A stretch of DNA of 31,249 bases. Source: Bacteroidales bacterium (lineage in GTDB: Bacteria > Bacteroidota > Bacteroidia > Bacteroidales > F082). The DNA is taken from the NCBI GenBank assembly GCA_017651645.1, contig JAGCCO010000217.1, positions 1 to 31,249 on the forward strand, read 5' to 3'. Shown here in pieces: positions 14,856-23,337 of this stretch (its first letter is position 1; every line of letters starts with the position of its first letter). The position numbers were made by a program, and so were the translations under genes. The notes under the pieces were generated by a model. The model searched no databases, was not told where the DNA came from, and saw only the letters and a program-made list of their open reading frames with translations.

Positions 14856-14897
14856 CCCTTTAGAACCTCGCACTGTATAGGTCAAGTGTATTTCAAT
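14856..14897 (+). promoter_or_regulatory. shared leader element, copy 1
   Basis: CCCTTTAGAACCTCGCAC (from 14857), then TGTATAGGTCAAGTG and TATTTCAAT, directly before the ATG at 14898. It aligns base by base with the leaders at 15281 and 15986 but is the most diverged. The core can pair as CAC/GTG. The copy ends at the start codon, so control of translation or of the 5' end is likely. Confidence 0.65.
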
Positions 14898-15221
14898 ATG
14901 AACAACTGTTACGCTAACATTCTGGCTGGAACCTCTGCCCTCATCCAGAAGGGCGAGGAACTCATCGAGGTGACCTTCCGGCGTGGAAAGCCGGGTCTCC
15001 AGGACCTGGTGGTTTTCCTGATGGTCCGTGGTTGGCAGGAGGGCTCGCCTCTCCTCTTCATGTCTGTCAATGCTGAAGATACGGTCTTCATGGTCGCGAG
15101 TGACAATGAGGTCCTGGCCATTATGAGCAAGGAGCTGTGCGAGCTTTTTCAGGGCCACCACGATTGCGATTTCCTGGCGTACGAGGAAATTGTTGAGATG
15201 TGTGAGCAGGCTGGAGTTTAA
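14898..15221 (+). CDS. small hypothetical protein, cassette gene 1
   Basis: This 107-residue acidic protein (MNNCYANILAGTSALIQKG) has an alpha/beta pattern: a central strand pair (LLFMSVNAEDTVFMVASDN) and a C-terminal helix (YEEIVEMCEQAGV). I chose the ATG at 14898 because the shared leader ends there, as in the other two cassettes. GC content and codon use are higher than in the surrounding repeats. No family is recognised. Confidence 0.65.
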   Translation: MNNCYANILAGTSALIQKGEELIEVTFRRGKPGLQDLVVFLMVRGWQEGSPLLFMSVNAEDTVFMVASDNEVLAIMSKELCELFQGHHDCDFLAYEEIVEMCEQAGV

Positions 15222-15237
15222 GAGCAACAAAATCAAT

Positions 15238-15270
15238 CCTTCGCACTGGGTGGTAAAAGTGCATTCCATA
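15238..15270 (+). promoter_or_regulatory. shared leader element, orphan copy
   Basis: CCTTCGCACTGGGTGGTAAA, then AGTGCATTCCATAAG, resembles the other leaders (GCAC, then AAAGTGC), but no gene starts after it; the intact copy follows at 15281. It may be a duplicate left from loss of a cassette gene, or a second binding site. Confidence 0.45.
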
Positions 15271-15280
15271 AGTTCAATCA

Positions 15281-15322
15281 TTAAAACCTTCGCACGGGTA
15301 CAGGTTAAAGTGCTTTTCAATT
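15281..15322 (+). promoter_or_regulatory. shared leader element, copy 2
   Basis: TTAAAACCTTCGCACGGGTA followed by CAGGTTAAAGTGCTTTTCAA and TT, directly before the ATG at 15323. GCAC and GTGC can pair around a 14-base loop. It is nearly identical to the leader at 15986. Confidence 0.7.
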
Positions 15323-15925
15323 ATGAGTAACACTGTTACCAACATTCTCACGATCAACGGCACCGAAGAGCAGGTCGCCGAGGTCCGCTACTTCATCAAG
15401 GGCTCCAGGGGCAAGTCCATCTCCCTCCAGTCGATCTACCCCATGCCTAAAAAGCTGAAGGGAAAGCGCGAGGTGGAGATCAAGGGGGTCCAGCTCCTCC
15501 CGGGAGTGGAGTCCTTCACCATCCCTGACTGGATGGATTGGCGCATGAAGTGGTGGGGCACCAAGGGAGACGCCGAGCCGATCAAGGATGATGCGGTGGA
15601 TGCACCTAACCGTATCATCTTCAACACGCCTTCTACCACGCCTCTGATGGCGATGGCCATCCTCTCGGCGATGTTCCCCGAGGTGACCCTCCATGTCATC
15701 TTCTGCGACCAGAATGAGGACTCCTATTGCGGAGAGTATACCCTCTCTGGAGGCAAGGCGGTCAATATGGTCTGGTATGACGTGTGGGCGCCGAAGCACG
15801 ATGAGATCTCCATCGATCAGGTGATGGAGTACTACTTCCTCACGCACGAGTATGACCGCGGGATGTGGAAGAAGGATGAAGATGGGCACTGGTGCCGCAT
15901 CGATGATGATCAGGACGAGGAGTAA
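15323..15925 (+). CDS. Api92-like/DUF1281-type ferredoxin-fold protein, cassette gene 2
   Basis: This 200-residue protein opens with MSNTVTNILTINGTEEQVAE, the typical start of phage Api92-like proteins with an N-terminal ferredoxin-like domain. It continues with a segment after SLQSIYPMPKKLKG, then DWMDWRMKWWGTKGDAEP and later MFPEVTLHVIFCDQNED and ending GTVN-like YCGEYTLSGGKAV. Family knowledge: these proteins are common on phages and mobile elements and have no settled function. The acidic tail is RIDDDQDEE. The gene has its own leader and a hairpin after the stop, so it is a self-contained cassette. Confidence 0.75.
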   Translation: MSNTVTNILTINGTEEQVAEVRYFIKGSRGKSISLQSIYPMPKKLKGKREVEIKGVQLLPGVESFTIPDWMDWRMKWWGTKGDAEPIKDDAVDAPNRIIFNTPSTTPLMAMAILSAMFPEVTLHVIFCDQNEDSYCGEYTLSGGKAVNMVWYDVWAPKHDEISIDQVMEYYFLTHEYDRGMWKKDEDGHWCRIDDDQDEE

Positions 15926-15938
15926 GAACATCAATTCT

Positions 15939-15962
15939 ACACCGGGCCAATCTGCCCGGTGT
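15939..15962 (+). terminator. ACACCGGGC hairpin after cassette gene 2
   Basis: ACACCGGGC (15939-15947) pairs perfectly with GCCCGGTGT (15954-15962). A near-identical hairpin ends cassette 3 at 16435-16460. There is no T-run, so it may protect or process the RNA rather than end it. Confidence 0.6.
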
Positions 15963-15985
15963 GGATTCTCAAAACAAATCAATAA

Positions 15986-16030
15986 CCCTTTAGAACCTTC
16001 GCACGGGTATAGGCTAAAGTGCTATTCATT
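15986..16030 (+). promoter_or_regulatory. shared leader element, copy 3
   Basis: CCCTTTAGAACCTTCGCAC followed by GGGTATAGGCTAAAGTGC and TATTCATT, directly before the ATG at 16031. The GCAC/GTGC arms are intact. The first 19 bases match copy 1, and the core matches copy 2, so the three leaders share one origin. Confidence 0.7.
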
Positions 16031-16411
16031 ATGAAAGACCTGATCAAATACGATGTGGATGACAATCTCTACATGAAGTATTGGAACAACGCCACGGACA
16101 TGTGGCTTGGTGACGGATGGACTCCGCTGGATCATCCGGACTGCACCGAAGCGGCATATGACATCATCATCCAGAAACTGATCTGTGAACAGTTGATGGA
16201 GGCGAGCCGCAAGGCTGGTGATGAGACGACGTACACGAAAACGGTTCTCATGCGTGAAATTCTTGAGGATGTCGAGGCGGGATTCATCCAGATGTTGTCC
16301 CAGCAGAATCGTGCCGCCTACCTGCTGCTGACGGTCAATCTCAATAAACATCGTTCCGGGAAGTGTACGGCGCTTTCACTGAAGAACGGTATTCTGACCT
16401 CTAACTACTAA
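16031..16411 (+). CDS. small hypothetical protein, cassette gene 3
   Basis: This 126-residue protein (MKDLIKYDVDDNLYMKYWNN) is mostly helical: AAYDIIIQKLICEQLMEASRK is followed by TKTVLMREILEDVEAG and a C-terminal helix with LLTVNLNKHRSGKC. It has no recognised motif. Its start is fixed by the leader. Like genes 1 and 2 it could be a small mobile-element protein such as an anti-defence factor, but nothing in the sequence shows that. Confidence 0.65.
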   Translation: MKDLIKYDVDDNLYMKYWNNATDMWLGDGWTPLDHPDCTEAAYDIIIQKLICEQLMEASRKAGDETTYTKTVLMREILEDVEAGFIQMLSQQNRAAYLLLTVNLNKHRSGKCTALSLKNGILTSNY

Positions 16412-16434
16412 TCTAATGAAGGAGCACGACAACA

Positions 16435-16460
16435 CCACACCGGGAGTTCGCCCGGTGTGG
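16435..16460 (+). terminator. CCACACCGGG hairpin after cassette gene 3
   Basis: CCACACCGGG (16435-16444) pairs perfectly with CCCGGTGTGG (16451-16460), loop AGTTCG. It repeats the hairpin after cassette 2. The 16461-16655 stretch up to the next gene is AT-rich with no further gene visible. Confidence 0.6.
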
Positions 16461-16655
16461 ATTACGTGACTAATGATTTGTTAAAGTTATTTCGGCCATT
16501 GAAGGCGCTGCAGGGCATGTTTTAGAAAATAATACAAATAACATCATTTTTCTCCGCAAAACGCTTCCTGTTTTGTTATGTTTATTTGTGCAGGGTTCAC
16601 TGTCGAGACCTGTGAGTGGGGACTCTCTCCTCATAAATGTTTAATTTTCAAATAT

Positions 16656-17135
16656 ATGAGTCAAAAAAGACTTGGGAGACTTGTCATGTCCTCCATTATT
16701 AAGAAAGGTGAATTTGCTGGTGAGTCAGTGGAATATGTCATCACCATGTGTGGGAAGAAAGGAGTCTTGAAACTCCTGAAGTACTATAACCTGGATAAGA
16801 CAATCCTGGAAGAATTTCATCTCCACAAACTGTCTCCTAAAGAAAAAAGGAAGAGGGAAAAGGAAAACCTTGAAAAGGGGATGCGTGAACAAAAGACTCA
16901 GGAACAGGTATGTCAAAATGTATCTGTACTTGAGGAGAAAGTCTATGAAACTACTGCTACCCTGGTCAGGGAAGAAGAGTATCTGGATCCCAATGAGTTC
17001 TACGTGGATTCAGTAATGTATGACCCAGAGGATGACCCCATGGATTCATCCTTCTATCACCCAACAGAAATGAACTGGACACATCCTTCATATGGAAGAT
17101 GCGTCCTGAGGGAAATTAGACATGAAACTTACTAA
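16656..17135 (+). CDS. charged hypothetical protein upstream of the RepA-like ATPase
   Basis: I chose the ATG at 16656 (MSQKRLGRLVMSSIIKKGEF), giving 159 residues; an ATG at 16686 is also possible. The first half is basic with a coiled-coil-like run (SPKEKRKREKENLEKGMREQ). The second half is acidic (EEEYLDPNEF, YDPEDDPMD). The stop lies 14 bases inside the ATPase gene, so both are expressed together. A role in loading or regulating the ATPase is possible but unproven. Confidence 0.65.
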   Translation: MSQKRLGRLVMSSIIKKGEFAGESVEYVITMCGKKGVLKLLKYYNLDKTILEEFHLHKLSPKEKRKREKENLEKGMREQKTQEQVCQNVSVLEEKVYETTATLVREEEYLDPNEFYVDSVMYDPEDDPMDSSFYHPTEMNWTHPSYGRCVLREIRHETY

Positions 17136-18243
17136 TTCAAACTATATGATGAATAATAAAACTACTACTGGACCTACACCTGTGGGAGTGCAGGTGGAGT
17201 CCGCCATGACTGAAGCGTACAAGACCAAGCACGCCGGCCTTCTGAACATCAAGGCCGCCAATGAGTGGATCAAGGAAAGCCTTACGGCTCCCGATCCCAA
17301 GATGTACTTCTATGACCTGATCGTGGAGTATGAGAACACTGTCATCTTTGCGGCGAGTAATGTGGGTAAGTCCATCCTCGCCACCCAGATTGCTGAGGAC
17401 ATCGCGAAAACCGAGAAGGTTCTCTACGTAGACCTGGAGCTCTCTTCGAAGCAGTTCCAGATGCGTTACAGCGACACCGCCACCGGAAAGGCTCACGTCT
17501 TCCCGGAAAACTTCCAGCGCGCAGAGATTGAGCCCGAACTCATGCTTGGAGCCGATTTGGAACAGGAAACGCTGGATTCTATTGAAAAGGCCGCCGTCCA
17601 GGGAACCAGGTTCTTTGTGATTGACAACATTTCCTTCATCTGCAACGGGAGTGAGAGTAGCGCCAAGGCCGGTCTCTTCATGAAGCAGCTCATCCGCCTC
17701 AAGAAGAAGTACAACCTGACGACCATCGTGATCGCGCACACCCCCAAGCGCCGTGGATGGAAGCCTATCACCCAGAATGACCTGGCCGGTTCCGCCAAGC
17801 TCATTAACTTCTTTGATGCCGGTATTGCGCTCGCCCGTAGCGCCAATGACTCCAACCTCCGCTATCTCAAGCAGGTCAAGGTCCGCACTGGAGAATTCCT
17901 GTATGACGCCGACAATGTCCTCCTTCTGGATGTCAACAAGGACGAAGGATTCCTCAAGTTCGACATCCTGGGCACTGGGCGTGAAGAAGATCATCTCAAC
18001 GCTCTGGCAGGTGGCGAAGGCGCCAGCGAGATTCTTGAGATTCTGATGATGCAGCGAGATGGTATGACTGTCCGCCAGATTGCAGAAGCGATGAATCTGG
18101 GCAAGAGCACCGTCCAGCGGCGTCTTGACATGGCCAAGAAAACCAACATCACCGTCCCTGAAGGACAGTCTGTCCCGACTGTCCCTGTTGTCCCTCCCGT
18201 GGGACAGATGGGACACGTGAATTATGCGGGACAACTCTCATAA
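17122..18243 (+). CDS. RepA-like hexameric ATPase (RecA-fold, AAA_25 type)
   Basis: This 373-residue protein has a P-loop FAASNVGKS (about 76-84), a Walker B FFVIDNIS (164-171), a sensor-like TIVIAHTPK and a following QNDLAGSAKLINFFDAGIAL. This matches RepA/DnaB-type helicase-like ATPases of Bacteroidetes mobile elements, which drive replication of the excised element. A C-terminal HTH follows (GMTVRQIAEAMNLGKSTVQR, about 315-335). Starts at 17146 or 17149 (MMNNKTTT or MNNKTTT) are possible. The last ~25 residues are Pro/Val/Gly-rich because the GTCCC array is embedded there, which ties the array to this protein. Confidence 0.85.
   Translation: MKLTNSNYMMNNKTTTGPTPVGVQVESAMTEAYKTKHAGLLNIKAANEWIKESLTAPDPKMYFYDLIVEYENTVIFAASNVGKSILATQIAEDIAKTEKVLYVDLELSSKQFQMRYSDTATGKAHVFPENFQRAEIEPELMLGADLEQETLDSIEKAAVQGTRFFVIDNISFICNGSESSAKAGLFMKQLIRLKKKYNLTTIVIAHTPKRRGWKPITQNDLAGSAKLINFFDAGIALARSANDSNLRYLKQVKVRTGEFLYDADNVLLLDVNKDEGFLKFDILGTGREEDHLNALAGGEGASEILEILMMQRDGMTVRQIAEAMNLGKSTVQRRLDMAKKTNITVPEGQSVPTVPVVPPVGQMGHVNYAGQLS
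18171..18215. repeat. inverted GTCCC/GGGAC array (copy 2), inside the ATPase 3' end
   Basis: GTCCC starts at 18172, 18181 and 18190, then GGGACA at 18201 and 18210, all in 9-bp phase and mutually inverted. GTGGGACAG-ATGGGACACG here matches the reverse strand of the array at 3689. The array therefore exists twice, 14.5 kb apart. Origins are often located next to or within the initiator gene, so replication sites are a good guess. Confidence 0.7.
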
Positions 18244-18276
18244 TCTTTTGTTTAACATTTTAATATTTAAGTAATT

Positions 18277-19836
18277 ATGCAGAATTATTCTGAACTTGCA
18301 GAAATGGTTAACAGCACCAATTTTGCTGAAATGACCTACAGAGAACTTCGTGAAACCAAGGACTCTTTTTTATGGGCGGCGAATCATCGTATCGATCCCC
18401 TTCTCGAGACCAAACGCCACAATGAAATGGTGGCTCTTTCCTCCTTCTATTTGGACAGTATTAGCATTTTTCATGCAACCCGCTCAGAAATCATTTCTTG
18501 TCTTGACGAGGCGGGCATGGTAGAAGACCATACGTTTTCATCTTACAAGGACGAGCATGACCAGACTCCGACCACGAATGTGGAGAACAATCAGGATAAG
18601 GACGAGTGCATCCTCGCCCTTCCTGAAGCCAAGAGTTCCCTGGGCGATTACGACAAGAATGATGCTCTGGAATCACTGGATAGTGATACCCCCGAGAATG
18701 ATGAGGCCGCTCCGGCAACTAATGAACAGGAGTCCGACGATACGATTCCAATGTCATTTGGCGAACAAGATTTTGTGGGAGAAGCTCTGGAAGCGTTGAA
18801 AGCGCTTCCCGTCCCGAGTGATATTGATGTCAATTCGCCATATTATGTTGAAGGTATCTTTGCGTATGGAGACTCTGAAACCCCAGGTTATTCTAAGCCC
18901 ACGTGGCGGAATATGGTTGTGAAAGACCTTGAAGCGTTTCGCTCGTCGTCAGAGAAGTACGAAAAGCTTTTTCTGAAACATGATGTGCTGGCATCAACCG
19001 ATGACTATCTTGTTGTTAATGAGAGTATGAATTCACTCAAAGTAAGATTGTATCATTTCCCTGAAGAAGACTGTGATGGAGTGGATGCGATTTCTTCCAA
19101 TAGCGACGGAAGCAACAATCTTTCAGTGGATGAGTTGAAACGCCGGAAGAGGTGGACTTCTCTTATGAAAAAAGCTATCAAACAGGCGAAAGAACTCTCC
19201 TTGTCTACAGGAGAGGATGCTAATACACCGTTTTATGATAGATACAAATTTAGTCGGGATGGTAAAATCCTTAATCTCTGCGGTGATAGGGTAAGGGTAT
19301 ATGAGGATGCTGATACCCTTTCGGAACTCATGCCTTCTTTTGAGACATATGCAAGGCTTTATCGCAATGGCTCGCTGGTGGTCTCAAAGGACAACTGTGT
19401 GGCGAACGTGTGCTGTGGAACCATTTACCTGGTACTCTTTAATATCCCCTCTCAGAAGAAAAAGAGAGGCGCTAAGAAGAAGTCAGAGCCTACCGCCAAG
19501 GACAACTTCGTCCATGAAGAGAACCCGCTCATCAAGAAGGCCGTTGAAATGACAAAGACCCTGCCGGTGAATAAGACAACGGATAAGAATGCCCCCTATT
19601 TCCTTCAGTGTGATTTCTCCGTCACGGGAAATGGAGACCTCTTCCCTGGAAGGACGTTCAGCAGAAATGTGGATTCTGTTGATAAGTTCAGAACCATCCA
19701 TCAGAAGTGCGCGAGCAAATTTAATTCCAGCCAAGTCTCTTTTACTGATGAATACACCGCTTATATGTGGTCAGGAGATAAGACCATCAGCGTGTTTTAC
19801 TACAATGCCAAAGACAAAGCGGAAGCTGTGGCATGA
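18277..19836 (+). CDS. protein with three tandem copies of a ~95-residue domain
   Basis: This 519-residue protein has an N-terminal helical part (1-90), an acidic linker (about 90-160), then three related units. Each begins with a helix and an L/S-P/T segment, continues NxPxYxxxFxxG-like (DVNSPYYVEGIFAY, DANTPFYDRYKFSRDG, DKNAPYFLQCDFSVTG), and ends with a strand pair (LKVRLYHFP, GTIYLVLFNIP, KTISVFYYN). They fall at about 170-265, 290-395 and 420-515, with the basic linker KKKRGAKKKSE before the third. No family is recognised. The gene starts 33 bases after the RepA-like gene. Confidence 0.75.
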   Translation: MQNYSELAEMVNSTNFAEMTYRELRETKDSFLWAANHRIDPLLETKRHNEMVALSSFYLDSISIFHATRSEIISCLDEAGMVEDHTFSSYKDEHDQTPTTNVENNQDKDECILALPEAKSSLGDYDKNDALESLDSDTPENDEAAPATNEQESDDTIPMSFGEQDFVGEALEALKALPVPSDIDVNSPYYVEGIFAYGDSETPGYSKPTWRNMVVKDLEAFRSSSEKYEKLFLKHDVLASTDDYLVVNESMNSLKVRLYHFPEEDCDGVDAISSNSDGSNNLSVDELKRRKRWTSLMKKAIKQAKELSLSTGEDANTPFYDRYKFSRDGKILNLCGDRVRVYEDADTLSELMPSFETYARLYRNGSLVVSKDNCVANVCCGTIYLVLFNIPSQKKKRGAKKKSEPTAKDNFVHEENPLIKKAVEMTKTLPVNKTTDKNAPYFLQCDFSVTGNGDLFPGRTFSRNVDSVDKFRTIHQKCASKFNSSQVSFTDEYTAYMWSGDKTISVFYYNAKDKAEAVA

Positions 19837-19845
19837 CTATTCTGA

Positions 19846-19881
19846 CACGGTGCGTTTTCCCCTCAAAAAAAACGCACCGTG
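19846..19881. terminator. hairpin after the triplicated-domain gene
   Basis: CACGGTGCGTTTT (19846-19858) pairs perfectly with AAAACGCACCGTG (19869-19881). It starts 9 bases after the stop at 19836. There is no T-run after it on the + strand, so it may be a processing or transfer-origin hairpin instead. Confidence 0.55.
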
Positions 19882-20043
19882 CCCGAAAAAGCGTTTTGAA
19901 ACGGATATTATCGCACGATGTTCAGCGCCGTAGAAATGGCGCTAAAAATGTCATCTGGGACATCTACAAGGTGGATTCGCCCACAAAACGAGAAACAACA
20001 GGAAACAGAACCCGCTCTCGCTCTCTCCGCTTTATTTTTGGCC

Positions 20044-20080
20044 AAAAACCCCTTCTGAGTACATTCAGAGGGGGGTTTTC
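20044..20080 (+). terminator. factor-independent terminator, possible old right boundary
   Basis: AAAAACCCCTTCTGA pairs with TCAGAGGGGGGTTTT (loop GTACAT), followed by CTTATTTT. Just before it, CGCTCTCTCCGC (20019-20030) resembles the 3' end of a tRNA-Ser gene. Just after, AATGCACCG occurs twice (from 20100). In 19882-20170 I see no gene. It may be where the island once met the chromosome. Confidence 0.5.
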
Positions 20081-20174
20081 TTATTTTGGGTTCGGAAAAA
20101 ATGCACCGAAAATGCACCGGGGTCCCATTTTAACCACACGGAGAGTGTGCTGCGATTCTTTTTACAACAATTAT

Positions 20175-20232
20175 AAAGTGTAAAGCCCATCTTTACAGTT
20201 TCTTTACAGTTGGTTTACAACCTTTACACTTT
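20175..20232. promoter_or_regulatory. TTTACA repeats, probable enhancer-binding sites
   Basis: TTTACA starts at 20192, 20203, 20214 and 20223 (11, 11 and 9 bases apart). AAAGTGTAAAG (20175-20185) is the exact reverse complement of CTTTACACTTT (20222-20232), flanking the set. The set lies 45-100 bases upstream of the sigma-54 box, the usual place for enhancer-binding proteins. Confidence 0.65.
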
Positions 20233-20274
20233 GGGTTTTTTGGTATCAATCTGATTATCAGTGTATTAAATGTT

Positions 20275-20293
20275 TTGGCACGGCAAATGCTTG
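20275..20293 (+). promoter_or_regulatory. sigma-54 promoter of the ABC operon
   Basis: TTGGCACGGCAAATGCTTG has GG at 20277-20278 and GC at 20289-20290 with exactly 10 bases between. It differs by one base from the sigma-54 core TGGCACG-N4-TTGCW. Start of transcription would be near 20302, 30 bases before the ATG at 20332. Confidence 0.8.
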
Positions 20294-20331
20294 TTTTCTA
20301 TCATAGATAGAACTGAATGCATTTACCAAAT

Positions 20332-21012
<681 letters not shown>

Positions 21013-21021
21013 GAGGGCACA

Positions 21022-23331
21022 ATGAGATTACTCAGTATTAAAACTCGATGGGTGCCGGCACTGCTGAACATTATCGGTTTAGGGATTGCTTTCACCATAT
21101 TTCTGATTCTGATGAGTCAGGTCTGGTGGGATTTCCGTTATGATAAGTTCAAGGGAGGGAAGGATGTCTACGTTGTAGATTATCCCTCCGCATTTGACGG
21201 GAAGTACACTCCGGTTGTTTTACGCCCGGTGATTCCGCTCATCCGGGATTGCTCACCGGGAATCGATGCTGCTTGTGATTACTGGGGAACCAAAGACGAT
21301 CCTTTGGGTATGATTCAGATCAAAGACAAGGCCGGAGAGTATGTGACTGCCCGTGGTATCAGCTACGGTGTTACAGAGACATCAGTCTTGGATGTTTTCA
21401 ATATCACCCTTCTGGAAGGAAGTCGGGAAGGCTTTGCGACCGAGGGCGATGCCTTGATTTCAGAATCTGCAGCCAGGCAGTTCTTCCCAGACCGGAATCC
21501 CATCGGGGAAACCTTCATTTTCGAGTGGGAGCATGAGTGCAGGATTGTTGGTGTCTACAAGGACAGGAGGGATAATGAAAGCATGGTCAACGGCATCCTG
21601 ATTCACGAAGGAGATGCGGACCTTGAACTACCAAACCACCAACCCCACTACGCCTATGTCAAGTTGAAATCTGGGGCAAATGTCAATGCCGTCCGAGACG
21701 CGGTCAAAAAAGTCAATATCGGTTCTTCCGAAAAAGACTTCCGACTCACGAAAATCCATGATTATTGGTATGTCAAAGGTAATGATATTTACGGAAGGGG
21801 GCGGGGTGGAAACAAGTTGATGTCTTTTGTCTTGCTGACGATAGCCACCCTTTTCCTGGCGATTGCGGCGTTCAATTACATCAATTTTGCGATGGCGGCC
21901 ATCCCGTTCAGGATCAAGGAAATCAATACGCGCAAAGTATATGGTGCCTCCAGGGGCTCTTTGGTACGGAGACAACTGCTAATGGCAACCGGTATTGTTG
22001 TGGCAGCATTTTTCGCCGGAGTTCTGGCGATGAGGACGTTGAGCGGAACGTCTTGGGCTTCCTTCCTTTCCGGCAGCATGGACCCGGGCAAGAACCTGTC
22101 GGTGATTGGAATAGGCGGAGCCGTCGCCTTGCTCATTGCAACAACATCAGGACTGATTCCGGCCCTTTACAGCACCTCGTTCCAGCCCGCGCTGATTCTG
22201 AAAGGGGCGTATTCGCTGTCGGCGAAAGGCGACGTACTGCGGACAGTCACCTTAATACTCCAGTATGTCCTGTCTTTCGTCTTTATCATCTCTGCCCTCA
22301 TCCTTCAGCGTCAGACAAACTTTATGGTCAAGAACAACGCCTTGGGATTTGACTATGAGCTGGTGCTGAAAATGGACAGTCACCAGTTCAGCCAAGTTAA
22401 GGAAGTGGCCGACCAAATCAGAAGCATTCCCGGGGTTGTTGACGTCACCCGGGGAGAATCTCCCATCCAAGAATTCCAATCATCCAGGACGGAAATCAAG
22501 GAAGGAGATAACGTGGTCCAGTACAGTTTCCGAGAGGTTCCGCCGGAGTATCCTGGATTTTTCAAATTGGAGTTGCTTGAAGGGCGTCTGCCCTTGCCGG
22601 GTGAGAATTATGTCGCCCTTGTCAATGAGTCATTCCTGGAAGCGCTGCCGTCCTATGGCGTGGGTAAATCCTTGCCCTTTTTCGGAGGAGAATGCACGGT
22701 CATCGGCATCTTGAAAGACTTCCATGCCCGTACTTTTCAGCACGAGTTTTCTCCTTTGGCCCTGTTCGTTATGGATAAGTATAATTATAACTCCTTCATG
22801 ATCCGTGTTCAGCCGGATGCCGATGTGCAGGGAATCCTTGCCCAGGCGCGGAAGTACTATCGGGATATGAGGGGGTTAGAAGATGCAGACATCGAAACGG
22901 GCTTTCTGGACAAAGATATTGAGCGGCTCTACGAGCAGGAGACCAGCCAGACAAGACTCATCAAACTGTCCTCTCTCCTGTCTTTGATAATCGCACTGAT
23001 AGGGATTCTGGGACTTGTATGGTTCGATACCCGTTTCATGCGAAAGGAAATTGCGCTCAGAAAGGTCAATGGAGCTACGGTTCGGGAAATACTGGACAAG
23101 ATCAACCGAAAATATCTGATCATCGCCGGAGTGGGATTCATAATCTCCGCGCCGATTGCCTATGCCGTCTGCCAGCGCTGGATGAGTCAGTTCGCATTTC
23201 GCACCAATATCCCAATCTGGATATTCCTGGTGAGCCTGATCGCGGTTGTTGTCATTACCCTTGTGGTCGTAACGCTCCAGAGCTGGAGAGCGGCAAGTGC
23301 CAATCCAGTGGAGTCTTTGAAGAGTGAATAA
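21022..23331 (+). CDS. FtsX/MacB-family permease 1
   Basis: This 769-residue protein has one N-terminal TM helix (about 12-32), a first periplasmic MacB-PCD domain, then a first FtsX core with TM helices near 268-290, 318-338 and 362-385, a linking TM near 411-431, a second periplasmic domain and a second FtsX core near 650-670, 705-725 and 740-760. The motif EINTRKVYGASRGSLVRRQ is typical of the first FtsX domain, RKEIALRKVNGATVREIL of the second. Two fused MacB halves is the usual Bacteroidetes form. Likely role: export of peptides or lipoproteins, or stress signalling at the envelope. Confidence 0.9.
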   Translation: MRLLSIKTRWVPALLNIIGLGIAFTIFLILMSQVWWDFRYDKFKGGKDVYVVDYPSAFDGKYTPVVLRPVIPLIRDCSPGIDAACDYWGTKDDPLGMIQIKDKAGEYVTARGISYGVTETSVLDVFNITLLEGSREGFATEGDALISESAARQFFPDRNPIGETFIFEWEHECRIVGVYKDRRDNESMVNGILIHEGDADLELPNHQPHYAYVKLKSGANVNAVRDAVKKVNIGSSEKDFRLTKIHDYWYVKGNDIYGRGRGGNKLMSFVLLTIATLFLAIAAFNYINFAMAAIPFRIKEINTRKVYGASRGSLVRRQLLMATGIVVAAFFAGVLAMRTLSGTSWASFLSGSMDPGKNLSVIGIGGAVALLIATTSGLIPALYSTSFQPALILKGAYSLSAKGDVLRTVTLILQYVLSFVFIISALILQRQTNFMVKNNALGFDYELVLKMDSHQFSQVKEVADQIRSIPGVVDVTRGESPIQEFQSSRTEIKEGDNVVQYSFREVPPEYPGFFKLELLEGRLPLPGENYVALVNESFLEALPSYGVGKSLPFFGGECTVIGILKDFHARTFQHEFSPLALFVMDKYNYNSFMIRVQPDADVQGILAQARKYYRDMRGLEDADIETGFLDKDIERLYEQETSQTRLIKLSSLLSLIIALIGILGLVWFDTRFMRKEIALRKVNGATVREILDKINRKYLIIAGVGFIISAPIAYAVCQRWMSQFAFRTNIPIWIFLVSLIAVVVITLVVVTLQSWRAASANPVESLKSE

Positions 23332-23337
23332 ACGCGC

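Noticed and set aside
14381..16460. Retron or diversity-generating element
   Set aside because: Repeats plus small genes suggested it, but there is no reverse transcriptase frame in the window.
17137..18234. 365-residue reverse frame opposite the RepA-like ATPase
   Set aside because: Mirror frame of a gene with clear Walker motifs; GC-biased codons keep it open.
19833..20183. 116-residue + strand frame
   Set aside because: Runs through two hairpins and a terminator; no domain or start signal.
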